Below, piece by piece: positions 1 through 5,371 of a DNA stretch of 9,757 bases. Below the pieces are notes generated by a model, which saw only the letters and a list, made by a program, of their open reading frames with translations, did no database searches and was not told where the DNA came from. Source of the stretch: Candidatus Sumerlaeota bacterium. GTDB lineage: Bacteria > Sumerlaeota > T1SED10-198M. Within the stretch, counting starts at the first letter, position 1. Each line of letters opens with the position of its first letter. The position numbers and the translations under genes are program-made. The stretch spans positions 1-9,757 of the forward strand of contig PWGE01000223.1 in the NCBI GenBank assembly GCA_003554345.1. Direction: 5' to 3'.

Positions 1-1544
1 CGACGCACGTCTGCGCTTCGTTTGACCCGGAACGCCTTTACACCGTAGCTCTCGGCCAGTTTTACGAAATCCGGATTACCGGTGAGATCAACGCCGCTGA
101 GTCGGTTTTCGTAGAAGAGGTTCTGCCATTGCCGAACCATTCCGAGATAGCAGTTATTAAGAACGGCTATCTTAACCGGCAACTTTTCATTAACGGCGGT
201 GGCAAGTTCCTGAATGTTCATAAGGATGCTGCCATCTCCTGCAATATTCCAGACAGTTTTATCCATATTCCCCATCTGGGCGCCATTTGCAGCAGGAAGT
301 CCATACCCCATTGTGCCCAGTCCTCCGGAAGTTATAAATTGCCTGGGATATTTGAAATTGTAATATTGAGCTGCCCACATCTGGTTCTGTCCCACTTCAG
401 TGCAAACAATTGCCTCTCCTTTTGTGACATCTGAAATGCATTCTATAACGTATTGGGGTTTAATAAATTTGGATTTCTTATTGTATTTGAGAGGATACTT
501 TTGTTTCCACTTTTTGACCTGTTCCTCCCAGGGACCGGCTTCCCGGTTGAATCCATAACCCAGCATTGAACGCAGGGCATCCCTGGCAGGGGTTACAATG
601 GATAGGTCGGGTTTGATTATCTTACCAATTTCCGCTGCATCAATATCAATATGAACGATATTGGCTTTAGATGCAAAAGTGTTTACTTTTCCTGTGACTC
701 TGTCATCAAAACGAGCTCCCAGTGTAATCAGCAGATCGCAATCGCATACAGCATAATTGGCTGCCTGTGTACCATGCATCCCAAGCATCCCCAGGAATAA
801 GGGATGGTCGTTTGGTATTGCTCCTAATGCCATCAGCGTGGAAACAACAGGAATATTCGTCAGTTCAACAAACTTTCGCAGTTCTTCGGAGGCATTGGAG
901 TGGATAACTCCTCCGCCAATATACAGAAGAGGTTTTTTTGCTGATTCAAGCAAAGTCTGTAACTTTTCGATCTTATCAGAATAGTCCTTTTCTAATTGTG
1001 ATAAAAGATTTAATTCTATTTCCGGTTCATATGGTTCTATTTCCTGTACCTGAATATCTTTGGGTAAATCGATAAGGACCGGACCCGGTCTTCCGGTTTT
1101 CGCTATGTAAAATGCCTCGTTTATGATATAAGGAAGGTCTTTGATATTTTTAACAATGTAATTGTACTTGGTAATAGGGATGGTTATTCCGTATATGTCG
1201 GCTTCCTGGAAACTGTCATTGCCTATCATGTGCGTGGGCACCTGACCGGTGAAGGCTACCATGGGACTGGAATCCATGTATGCCGTGGAGATGCCCGTGA
1301 CCAGGTTTGTTGCACCTGGACCTGATGTGGCGATACACACCCCGACTTTTCCGGTAGAGCGGGCATAAGCATCTGCCGCATGAGCAGCTCCCTGTTCATG
1401 ACGCACCAGTACCTGCCGAATGCTTTTTTGCCTGTAAAGTTCGTCATAGAGAGGAATAACCGCTCCCCCGGGATAACCGAAAATAACATCAACACCCTGT
1501 TTTTCAAGAGTGGAAACGATAATCTGTGATCCAGTTTTCTTCAT
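1..1544 (-). CDS. ilvB: Acetolactate synthase large (catalytic) subunit, 3' end cut by window edge
   Basis: Catalyses the first common step of valine, leucine and isoleucine synthesis: condensing two pyruvates, or pyruvate plus 2-oxobutyrate, with thiamine diphosphate, FAD and Mg2+. My translation gives 514 uninterrupted codons running off the left edge; about 40-60 residues of a usual 550-600 are missing. Visible motifs: the N-terminal TPP domain starts with FGYPGGAVIPLYDEL; catalytic Glu50 lies in VRHEQGAAHAADAYAR; GQVPTHMIGNDSFQE is at about 101-114; LGARFDDR (275-282) is in the FAD-contacting central domain; GDG (436-438) and NN (463-464), separated by 24 residues, form the TPP/Mg2+ motif; GMVRQW ends at Trp473. 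Pro103 and Trp473 match the plant positions Pro197 and Trp574, so the herbicide-site residues are wild type. The ATG at 1544 is preceded by AGAGGA with 9 nt spacing. The regulatory subunit ilvN is not in view and may lie further left. Confidence 0.97.
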   Translation of the reverse strand, partial: MKKTGSQIIVSTLEKQGVDVIFGYPGGAVIPLYDELYRQKSIRQVLVRHEQGAAHAADAYARSTGKVGVCIATSGPGATNLVTGISTAYMDSSPMVAFTGQVPTHMIGNDSFQEADIYGITIPITKYNYIVKNIKDLPYIINEAFYIAKTGRPGPVLIDLPKDIQVQEIEPYEPEIELNLLSQLEKDYSDKIEKLQTLLESAKKPLLYIGGGVIHSNASEELRKFVELTNIPVVSTLMALGAIPNDHPLFLGMLGMHGTQAANYAVCDCDLLITLGARFDDRVTGKVNTFASKANIVHIDIDAAEIGKIIKPDLSIVTPARDALRSMLGYGFNREAGPWEEQVKKWKQKYPLKYNKKSKFIKPQYVIECISDVTKGEAIVCTEVGQNQMWAAQYYNFKYPRQFITSGGLGTMGYGLPAANGAQMGNMDKTVWNIAGDGSILMNIQELATAVNEKLPVKIAVLNNCYLGMVRQWQNLFYENRLSGVDLTGNPDFVKLAESYGVKAFRVKRSADVR

Positions 1545-1553
1545 GAACTATTA

Positions 1554-1559
1554 TCCTCT
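1554..1559 (-). promoter_or_regulatory. Ribosome binding site of ilvB
   Basis: AGAGGA on the minus strand, 9 nt before the ATG at 1544. The spacing is slightly long. It supports that start because the protein N-terminus (MKKTGSQIIVSTLEKQG) already matches where acetolactate synthases normally begin. Confidence 0.6.
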
Positions 1560-1583
1560 TTAAAGTATTATATTTAATCAAAT

Positions 1584-1611
1584 ATTATCTAATATTGTAG
1601 TAAAAGTGCAA
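1584..1611 (-). promoter_or_regulatory. Candidate sigma70-type promoter of ilvB
   Basis: On the minus strand TTGCAC (1606-1611) is followed after 16 nt by GATAAT (1584-1589), which would give a leader of about 30 nt. A perfect TATAAT also occurs at 1567-1572, but it has no recognisable -35 box and would place the transcript start almost on the ribosome binding site. The A+T-rich palindrome ATATTT-AATC-AAATAT (1570-1585) overlaps both and could be an operator. The region is so A+T-rich that chance matches are likely. Confidence 0.3.
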
Positions 1612-1751
1612 GAAAAAGCGGTAAAAAGCAGTTTCATACTTTTCTGAATATAAAAATGCTCAGAAAAAATTCTGACTCTGTAAAAAAAGAATAAAGCCCG
1701 GATAGGGAGTATACCTGCATAGAAAATGTAATATAAGTGAGGAGGGATGAG

Positions 1752-2126
1752 ATGAATAAAATAACAAACATCAAAACGGAGCATTTACATCTATGGATAA
1801 GATATGCAGGATGCCGGAGAAAAGATGAACTCATCATACCCCGGGAAATATCGTCTTTCTTTCGCTTCTTCTTATTGCAGCTACGAAATATTCAAAAAGA
1901 ATACATAAGAGAAAAAATATGGATGAAATTGTATCTTTCTAAGGCGCAGAGACAGACGCAGAGGAATTTGGCCGTAATCATTATCAGACCAGGATTATTT
2001 CTTATAATTGTCAACTGTCAACTTCAACTTGTCAATTGTATTTTCAGAGGAGTTATTCACGCTAGCGCGGAGGTTGCCGCCACCAAGCATGAAAATAAGA
2101 ACAATATGCCGATACCGCCAGAGTGA
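1752..2126 (+). CDS. Doubtful small ORF with a strong Shine-Dalgarno site
   Basis: This is the only plus-strand reading frame with a convincing ribosome binding site: AGGAGG at 1740-1745, six nt before the ATG at 1752. An ATG at 1737 is also in frame but would put the start before that site. The 124-residue product begins MNKITNIKTEHLHLWIRYAG and is basic and aromatic-rich in its first half. I recognise no family. From about residue 62 on, the frame runs into repeat DNA (the CGCAGAG and TGTCAA phrases and the 59-nt module at 2039), so the C-terminal half is almost surely not native. It may be the surviving 5' end of a small gene truncated by repeat insertion, or chance. Confidence 0.2.
   Translation: MNKITNIKTEHLHLWIRYAGCRRKDELIIPREISSFFRFFLLQLRNIQKEYIREKIWMKLYLSKAQRQTQRNLAVIIIRPGLFLIIVNCQLQLVNCIFRGVIHASAEVAATKHENKNNMPIPPE
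2039..2097 (+). repeat. 59-nt repeat module A, copy 1
   Basis: Begins TATTTTCAGAGGAGTTATTC and ends CATGAAAATA. It is the same length as the inverted copy at 4776-4834 and matches it at 48 of 59 positions by my alignment. The differences cluster in the central, GC-rich potential hairpin. The outer arms (TATTTTCA and TGAAAATA) are themselves inverted repeats, so the whole module could fold. Confidence 0.8.
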
Positions 2127-2138
2127 ACTTTCAGAATA
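2115..2138 (+). repeat. 24-nt repeat module D, copy 1
   Basis: CCGCCAGAGTGAACTTTCAG plus AATA. It matches the inverted copy at 5153-5176 at 22 of 24 positions and is related to the shorter copy at 4595-4613. Confidence 0.7.
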
Positions 2139-2148
2139 AGAATAAGAT

Positions 2149-2194
2149 GCCGATTCCGCCAGAGGCGGATTGTAAGTCGGAGATCGGCGCTCCC
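2149..2194 (+). repeat. 46-nt repeat module C, copy 1
   Basis: Runs from GCCGATTCCGCC to GGCGCTCCC. It contains the hairpin TCCGCC-AGA-GGCGGA. The inverted copy at 5035-5080 has the same length and matches at 36 of 46 positions by my alignment. Confidence 0.75.
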
Positions 2195-2308
2195 AGGAAA
2201 GCGGCAATATAATAGTGAAGTACAAGATTTTTTACCAATGTATATTTTATTTTGAAAAGTTTAGATTCAGAGGAGCTATTTATACAAGGACGAGAGCTTG
2301 TTTTTGTT

Positions 2309-2378
2309 GTTCTTTCCCATTCTGACTCCTGTCTCCTGTATTCTGACTCCTGAGGATATTTCTATTTTCAGAGGAGTT
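2309..2378 (+). repeat. 70-nt repeat module B, copy 1
   Basis: Contains two TTCTGACTCCTG phrases separated by a TCTCCTG phrase, then ends in TATTTTCAGAGGAG, the shared 14-mer. The reverse complement matches 4451-4520 at 63 of 70 positions without gaps, the strongest repeat in the window. It overlaps the start of module A copy 2 (2363), so the modules are mosaics sharing the 14-mer. Confidence 0.88.
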
Positions 2379-2406
2379 TCTCACGCCAGCGCGAAGGATG
2401 GCGCTA
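2363..2406 (+). repeat. 59-nt repeat module A, copy 2 (5' 44 nt conserved)
   Basis: Starts TATTTTCAGAGGAGTTTCTC and keeps the GC-rich centre (AGCGC ... GCGCT, or CGCCA ... TGGCG). It matches copy 1 at 37 of the first 44 positions, then diverges. It lies about 40 nt downstream of the ogg stop codon, where its hairpin could protect or end that transcript, although no T-run follows. Confidence 0.65.
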
Positions 2407-2448
2407 ATACGAAAAAATGAAAAAGTGAGAATTATTATGCAAAGGCCA

Positions 2449-3084
2449 TTACTTGAAGATGGTATTTGTCTGAAGATACCAGAATAACAGGTCGAGGTGG
2501 GCAACAGGAATATGCAGTTGTTGGGCGATACGGCGGATTTGGTCTTCTATTGTCAGGTAAACACGGTAATTGATGGTAGAAGGCAAGTTGTCAAGGACCT
2601 CCATTCTTACCAGCATTCGCAGGACATGGCGGTCAATGATTGCCAGATCAAGTCCTATTCCTGTGTTACGAAGAAAATGACTGCCTTCCTTCCAACCCAA
2701 TCCCGAAAAAGTTTCGACTACCCAGCAACGTGCTTCCCGGGAATCTGAAAAACTTTTCAATGTGCCCGGAAGAGAAATATTGTTTTCTTTCAAATGTTGA
2801 AAAGCCCGGACAACTCTTTTTGCTTTGGTGTATTTAAAACGCACCCGTGGCAAACAGGATAGTACCGCTTTCTCATTATGACCTCCGCAGGGAAGCGATC
2901 GGATATTGCAGGCGGCATCCCAGCAGTAAGGAGCGCGGGATTGGGGGGTCAGCAGGCAAAAGATGAGCTCGGTCAGGAATTCCTCTTCCCTGCCCCTCCT
3001 TCCCAACTGTTCAAATTCTTCGACCCTTTGCTCAATTCTTGTTTTTATCTGCTGATATACTTTGAAAAGTTGTTGTTCGTCCAT
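2449..3084 (-). CDS. ogg: N-glycosylase/DNA lyase, type-2 8-oxoguanine glycosylase (Ogg2)
   Basis: Predicted to excise 8-oxoguanine from DNA and cut the backbone by beta-elimination, acting in base excision repair. The 211 residues match the usual Ogg2 size of about 205-210. Seen: an early helix with FLTELIFCLLTPQSRA (36-51), resembling the family's FCLLTANTS segment; the helix-hairpin-helix GLGWKEGSHFLRNTGI (128-143) with presumed nucleophile Lys132; DLAIIDRHVL with presumed catalytic Asp151; and the C-terminal signature DLLFWYLQTNTIFK, where Ogg2 proteins end near DLxLWYxxTGxxxK. The Lys-Asp spacing is one residue longer than I recall for the Methanocaldococcus enzyme. The ATG at 3084 is 5 nt past the upstream stop and has no Shine-Dalgarno site (CATAAATAGT precedes it), so translation probably depends on the dehydrogenase gene. 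MutY or endonuclease III is less likely: no C-terminal FeS cysteine cluster is present. Confidence 0.88.
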   Translation of the reverse strand: MDEQQLFKVYQQIKTRIEQRVEEFEQLGRRGREEEFLTELIFCLLTPQSRAPYCWDAACNIRSLPCGGHNEKAVLSCLPRVRFKYTKAKRVVRAFQHLKENNISLPGTLKSFSDSREARCWVVETFSGLGWKEGSHFLRNTGIGLDLAIIDRHVLRMLVRMEVLDNLPSTINYRVYLTIEDQIRRIAQQLHIPVAHLDLLFWYLQTNTIFK

Positions 3085-3089
3085 ACTAT

Positions 3090-4178
3090 TTATGTAAGAA
3101 AGTCACCGGGAATATCCAGATGTCGGCACATATCTAATATTTTTTTCTCAAGGTTGGCATTGACCGGCACACCCTGCCTGCGAACTTCCTGTTCTCTGTA
3201 ATATTCTTTTTCGCCGGCAATGCATATCTTATTCCGTCCTGGTAACTTTTCAGCATTTTTTAAGGTTCTCATTATGGAACCTGTGATTTCCCGGCATCTG
3301 GCAGGTTCGATGTAGGAAGAGATATCCAGTGCCATGAAAAAATGACCTAATCTGTAAGGAGCAGGCTTTTCATGTTCTTTTCCCTTCAACTGGTAAAGAA
3401 AGCTTCCTTCCTGCAAAGCCGCACATAAGATTTCCACCATGGTGGAAAGGCCATATCCTTTATGACCCCCGGTTTCTTCCTCTATGCCTCCCAGAGGAAC
3501 CAGTGCTGCCTTCTTTTCTACCAGGTCAACCAGGAGTTGACTGGAATCAGTCACTCCTTCTCCCTGTCGATTAATGGCCCAGGAAGGTGGGGTGCTTTTC
3601 TCCTCTCTCTCCAGCTGTTCAATCTTGCCTCGTTGTGAAATAGATGTGGCTGCATCGTATAAAAAAGGGTAGGGCTCGTCAGAAGGTGCTCCAAAACAGA
3701 TGGGATTGGTTCCCAGGAGAGGTGTGAACCCGTTTAAAGGTGGACAGGATGGTCGGGCATTGGTAAAGGTCAGTCCGATCATGTTGTTCTTTACAGCCAT
3801 AAGAGCATAATAACCGGCTATACCGTAATGAGTGGAATTGCGCACAGCTACCGACCCCATTCCATACTCGGCTGCTTTGTCTATGGCGGTCTGCATGGCT
3901 TTTACTCCGATAACATGCCCCATTCCATGATTTCCGTCCCACACAGCCGTTGCTTTTTTATACTGAATGACATCTATGCAGGTCTTTGGTTTTTGTATTC
4001 CCTGTAAAATGCGGTCATAGTACATCTTCAGACGACCTATTCCGTGGGATTCAATACCCCGCAGATCTGATGTGATGAGCACTTCTGCACAGGTCTTTGC
4101 ATCATCCTCAGGCACTCCCAGTTTTACGAAAACATCTTTCATGAAACGTTCTATTGTTTCAACAGGTACATATTTCAT
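3090..4178 (-). CDS. Ldh_2-family NAD(P)-dependent 2-hydroxyacid dehydrogenase (malate/L-lactate/sulfolactate type)
   Basis: Member of the YlbC/ComC/AllD-type dehydrogenases, which use NAD(P)H to interconvert a 2-oxoacid and a 2-hydroxyacid. Its 362 residues fit the family's 340-365. Motifs: ESHGIGRLKMY (43-53) with His45; NSTHYGIAGYYA (114-125) with presumed catalytic His117; GTNPICFGAP (156-165); DAATSISQRGKIE (175-187), where D-ATS---RGK is the cofactor/substrate loop; and GGHKGYGLS (237-245). The substrate cannot be read from sequence: malate, lactate, ureidoglycolate, 2,3-diketogulonate and sulfolactate enzymes share these motifs. The DAATSISQ stretch departs from the more usual D-M/T-ATS-x-x-A. 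The ATG at 4178 follows AGGGGGAG by 4-5 nt. It is the first gene of a two-gene operon with ogg; I know of no metabolic link between them. The 5' leader contains a possible attenuator. Confidence 0.9.
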   Translation of the reverse strand: MKYVPVETIERFMKDVFVKLGVPEDDAKTCAEVLITSDLRGIESHGIGRLKMYYDRILQGIQKPKTCIDVIQYKKATAVWDGNHGMGHVIGVKAMQTAIDKAAEYGMGSVAVRNSTHYGIAGYYALMAVKNNMIGLTFTNARPSCPPLNGFTPLLGTNPICFGAPSDEPYPFLYDAATSISQRGKIEQLEREEKSTPPSWAINRQGEGVTDSSQLLVDLVEKKAALVPLGGIEEETGGHKGYGLSTMVEILCAALQEGSFLYQLKGKEHEKPAPYRLGHFFMALDISSYIEPARCREITGSIMRTLKNAEKLPGRNKICIAGEKEYYREQEVRRQGVPVNANLEKKILDMCRHLDIPGDFLT

Positions 4179-4195
4179 ATTTCTCCCCCTTAAAA

Positions 4196-4254
4196 AAGGT
4201 GTCAGATATTTTTAATGAAGAAAATCACCTTGCCTGTTTAGTGATAACCGACAC
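4196..4254 (-). promoter_or_regulatory. Possible attenuator in the dehydrogenase leader
   Basis: On the minus strand, AAGGTG (4226-4231) can pair with CACCTT (4196-4201), which is followed by further T residues just before the ribosome binding site: a terminator-like shape with a long loop of 24 nt. Alternatively ATCAC (4241-4245) pairs with GTGAT (4224-4228) inside a longer GTGTC (4250-4254) to GACAC (4199-4203) stem. The two folds share bases and exclude each other. The stems are short (5-6 bp) and I recognise no known riboswitch class. Confidence 0.3.
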
Positions 4255-4450
4255 TTTTCTTCTGGTAGTAGCTCCTTAGTTTCTCCGGATATAAATAAAG
4301 AAATATTTATCCACATTATTCTATCATAGTGAAGATGTATTTGCGAAAGAAACACAGGAAATTGTGGGAAATATTATGGGAATTGTAAAGGTGTCAAAAA
4401 ATTGGTATCTTATCTTATCTTTTAAAATATACAGAAAAGGGGTTAAAGGT

Positions 4451-4520
4451 GACTCCTCTGAAAATAAAACTACCCTCAGGAGTCAGAATTCGGGAGACAG
4501 GAGTCAGAATGGGGAAGAAC
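4451..4520 (-). repeat. 70-nt repeat module B, copy 2 (inverted)
   Basis: Starts with ACTCCTCTGAAAATA and contains two AGGAGTCAGAAT phrases. It is the reverse complement of 2309-2378 with 63 of 70 identical positions and no gaps. The two copies bracket the dehydrogenase-ogg operon in opposite orientation. Confidence 0.88.
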
Positions 4521-4539
4521 TAAGAATAAGAATGTATCA

Positions 4540-4555
4540 CGCAAAGTCGCAAAGT
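4540..4555 (+). repeat. Tandem CGCAAAGT octamer
   Basis: CGCAAAGT occurs twice head to tail. From memory, phrases of this type (CGCAAAG/CGCAGAG) are common in intergenic DNA of environmental bacterial genomes. The related CGCAGAG pair lies at 1945-1963. Confidence 0.6.
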
Positions 4556-4594
4556 CATACCTTTTAAAAAAAATATTAAAGAAAATTGCAAATA

Positions 4595-4613
4595 CGCCAG
4601 CATGAACTTTCAG
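4595..4613 (+). repeat. 24-nt repeat module D, truncated copy
   Basis: CGCCAGCATGAACTTTCAG, close to CCGCCAGAGTGAACTTTCAG at 2115. This is the only module in the right-hand stretch that keeps the orientation of the left-hand copies. Confidence 0.5.
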
Positions 4614-4654
4614 GAAGACAGAAAAACAGCCCCGAAAACATGATGTTATCTTTT

Positions 4655-4680
4655 TTTCGTGTTCTTTCGTGCTTTTCGTG
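4655..4680 (+). repeat. TTTCGTG triplicate
   Basis: TTTCGTG occurs at 4655, 4665 and 4674, a period of about 10 nt, followed by GTATA. Another TTTCGTG lies at about 4723 in the same stretch. No gene function is implied. Confidence 0.5.
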
Positions 4681-4687
4681 GTATATT

Positions 4688-4701
4688 CTCCTCTGAAAAT
4701 A
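4688..4701 (-). repeat. Solo 14-mer CTCCTCTGAAAATA
   Basis: Exact copy of the 14-mer shared by modules A and B, here without either module attached. This suggests the 14-mer is the mobile or selected unit, or the boundary at which modules join. Confidence 0.65.
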
Positions 4702-4775
4702 GAACTATTAGAGTCTGCCTGATTTCGTGATCCTATATCTCCTATTGCTCTTATTAGGTCCTATCAGTCATGTAT

Positions 4776-4834
4776 TATTTTCATCATTGGTGGCGCTGAT
4801 GTCTGCATCAGCGTGAATAACTCCTCTGAAAATA
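4776..4834 (-). repeat. 59-nt repeat module A, copy 3 (inverted) with perfect hairpin
   Basis: Begins TATTTTCATC and ends in the 14-mer CTCCTCTGAAAATA. The centre (4794-4813) is a perfect 8-bp stem with a 4-nt loop: CGCTGATG, TCTG, CATCAGCG. The copy at 2039-2097 differs mostly in this centre while the flanks are conserved. Confidence 0.8.
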
Positions 4835-5034
4835 AAACCCTGGAAAAGATGTTTTACATCAATGATACGGAGATGAAGTCAGGATAAGTCCAGAAAGAAT
4901 AAGAAACCAGAAAATTTGCATCGATGTACAGGATAAAGAGGATAAAGACCTCAGAAAAAATCAGAAGAGAAAGATTTTGAGGAAAAACAATGTGAAAAAT
5001 AAAGAAAACCTGCAGTAAAATATTCACTTTACCC

Positions 5035-5080
5035 GGGAGTGCCGATTCTCAGCTTACAGTCTGCCTATGGCGGTATCGGC
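5035..5080 (-). repeat. 46-nt repeat module C, copy 2 (inverted)
   Basis: Runs from GGGAGTGCCGATT to GGCGGTATCGGC. It matches the reverse complement of 2149-2194 at 36 of 46 positions without gaps. The following TCTTGTTGTTCTG also resembles the reverse complement of the DNA between modules A and D on the left. Confidence 0.7.
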
Positions 5081-5152
5081 TCTTGTTGTTCTGAGAAAAA
5101 ACCATGAGAAATTATAACTCAGAAAGCTACCGTTATAATGGGAATAAAGCTC

Positions 5153-5176
5153 TATTCTGAAGATTCACTCTGGCGG
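5153..5176 (-). repeat. 24-nt repeat module D, copy 2 (inverted)
   Basis: Reverse complement of CCGCCAGAGTGAA-TC-TTCAGAATA; 22 of 24 identical to 2115-2138. Confidence 0.7.
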
Positions 5177-5301
5177 ATTCATCATGGGTGGTGTCAGCCC
5201 TTGTGCTGAGGTGCGGAACCACTGTGAAAATGGTCCCGGGCAAAATACCCCTGCAGGGTAATCCCATCTATAGTGGACTTTCTGAATATATGCAGAAAAA
5301 G

Positions 5302-5371
5302 TGCTGCATTTGGTGACCGTTTTTGCTGCACTTACAATGTCCATTTATGCTGCACTTTTAATGTCCGTTTA
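5302..5371 (+). mobile_element. Tandem 24-nt repeats, possible terminal remnant of an IS21-type insertion sequence
   Basis: Three head-to-tail units start with TGCTGCA: 5302-5323 (22 nt, most diverged), 5324-5347 and 5348-5371. The last two agree at 21 of 24 positions (TGCTGCACTT--AATGTCC-TTTA). Several direct copies of a roughly 20-nt transposase-binding motif containing GTCC and GCAC near the tips are typical of IS21-family ends. An AAAGGAG site follows at 5381-5387 but no istA or istB reading frame does, and I see no second end. I read it as a solo end left after decay or deletion; a regulatory repeat array is the alternative. Confidence 0.4.

Larger units (their letters stand above)
1545..2038. 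other. Gene-poor intergenic stretch upstream of ilvB
   Basis: It holds the ilvB promoter region, a doubtful small reading frame (1752-2126) and short phrase repeats. CGCAGAG occurs at 1945-1951 and 1957-1963. TGTCAA occurs three times, at 2009, 2016 and 2030. On the minus strand, TCAGAA-TTTT-TTCTGA (about 1661-1676) is followed by another TCAGAA, so the middle segment can pair on either side. I see no T-box motif and no leucine-rich leader peptide before ilvB. Confidence 0.6.

Noticed and set aside
1256-1507. 83-residue minus-strand frame inside ilvB
   Set aside because: Shadow of ilvB, whose uninterrupted frame covers 1-1544 with all catalytic motifs.
1545-1750. T-box or leucine leader-peptide attenuator before ilvB
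   Set aside because: I looked for the T-box bulge sequence, a terminator and a Leu/Val/Ile-rich leader frame and found none; the weak alternating TCAGAA/TTCTGA stems are A+T-rich and not followed by a T-run on the minus strand.
2280-2504. 74-residue minus-strand frame overlapping the ogg 3' end
   Set aside because: Composed of the end of ogg in another frame plus translated repeat; no start signal.
4364-4567. 67-residue plus-strand frame
   Set aside because: Most of it is the translated 70-nt repeat and the CGCAAAGT tandem; there is no good ribosome binding site.
2039-5176. CRISPR array
   Set aside because: Repeats are dispersed, of several kinds and in both orientations, with no regular spacers and no cas genes.
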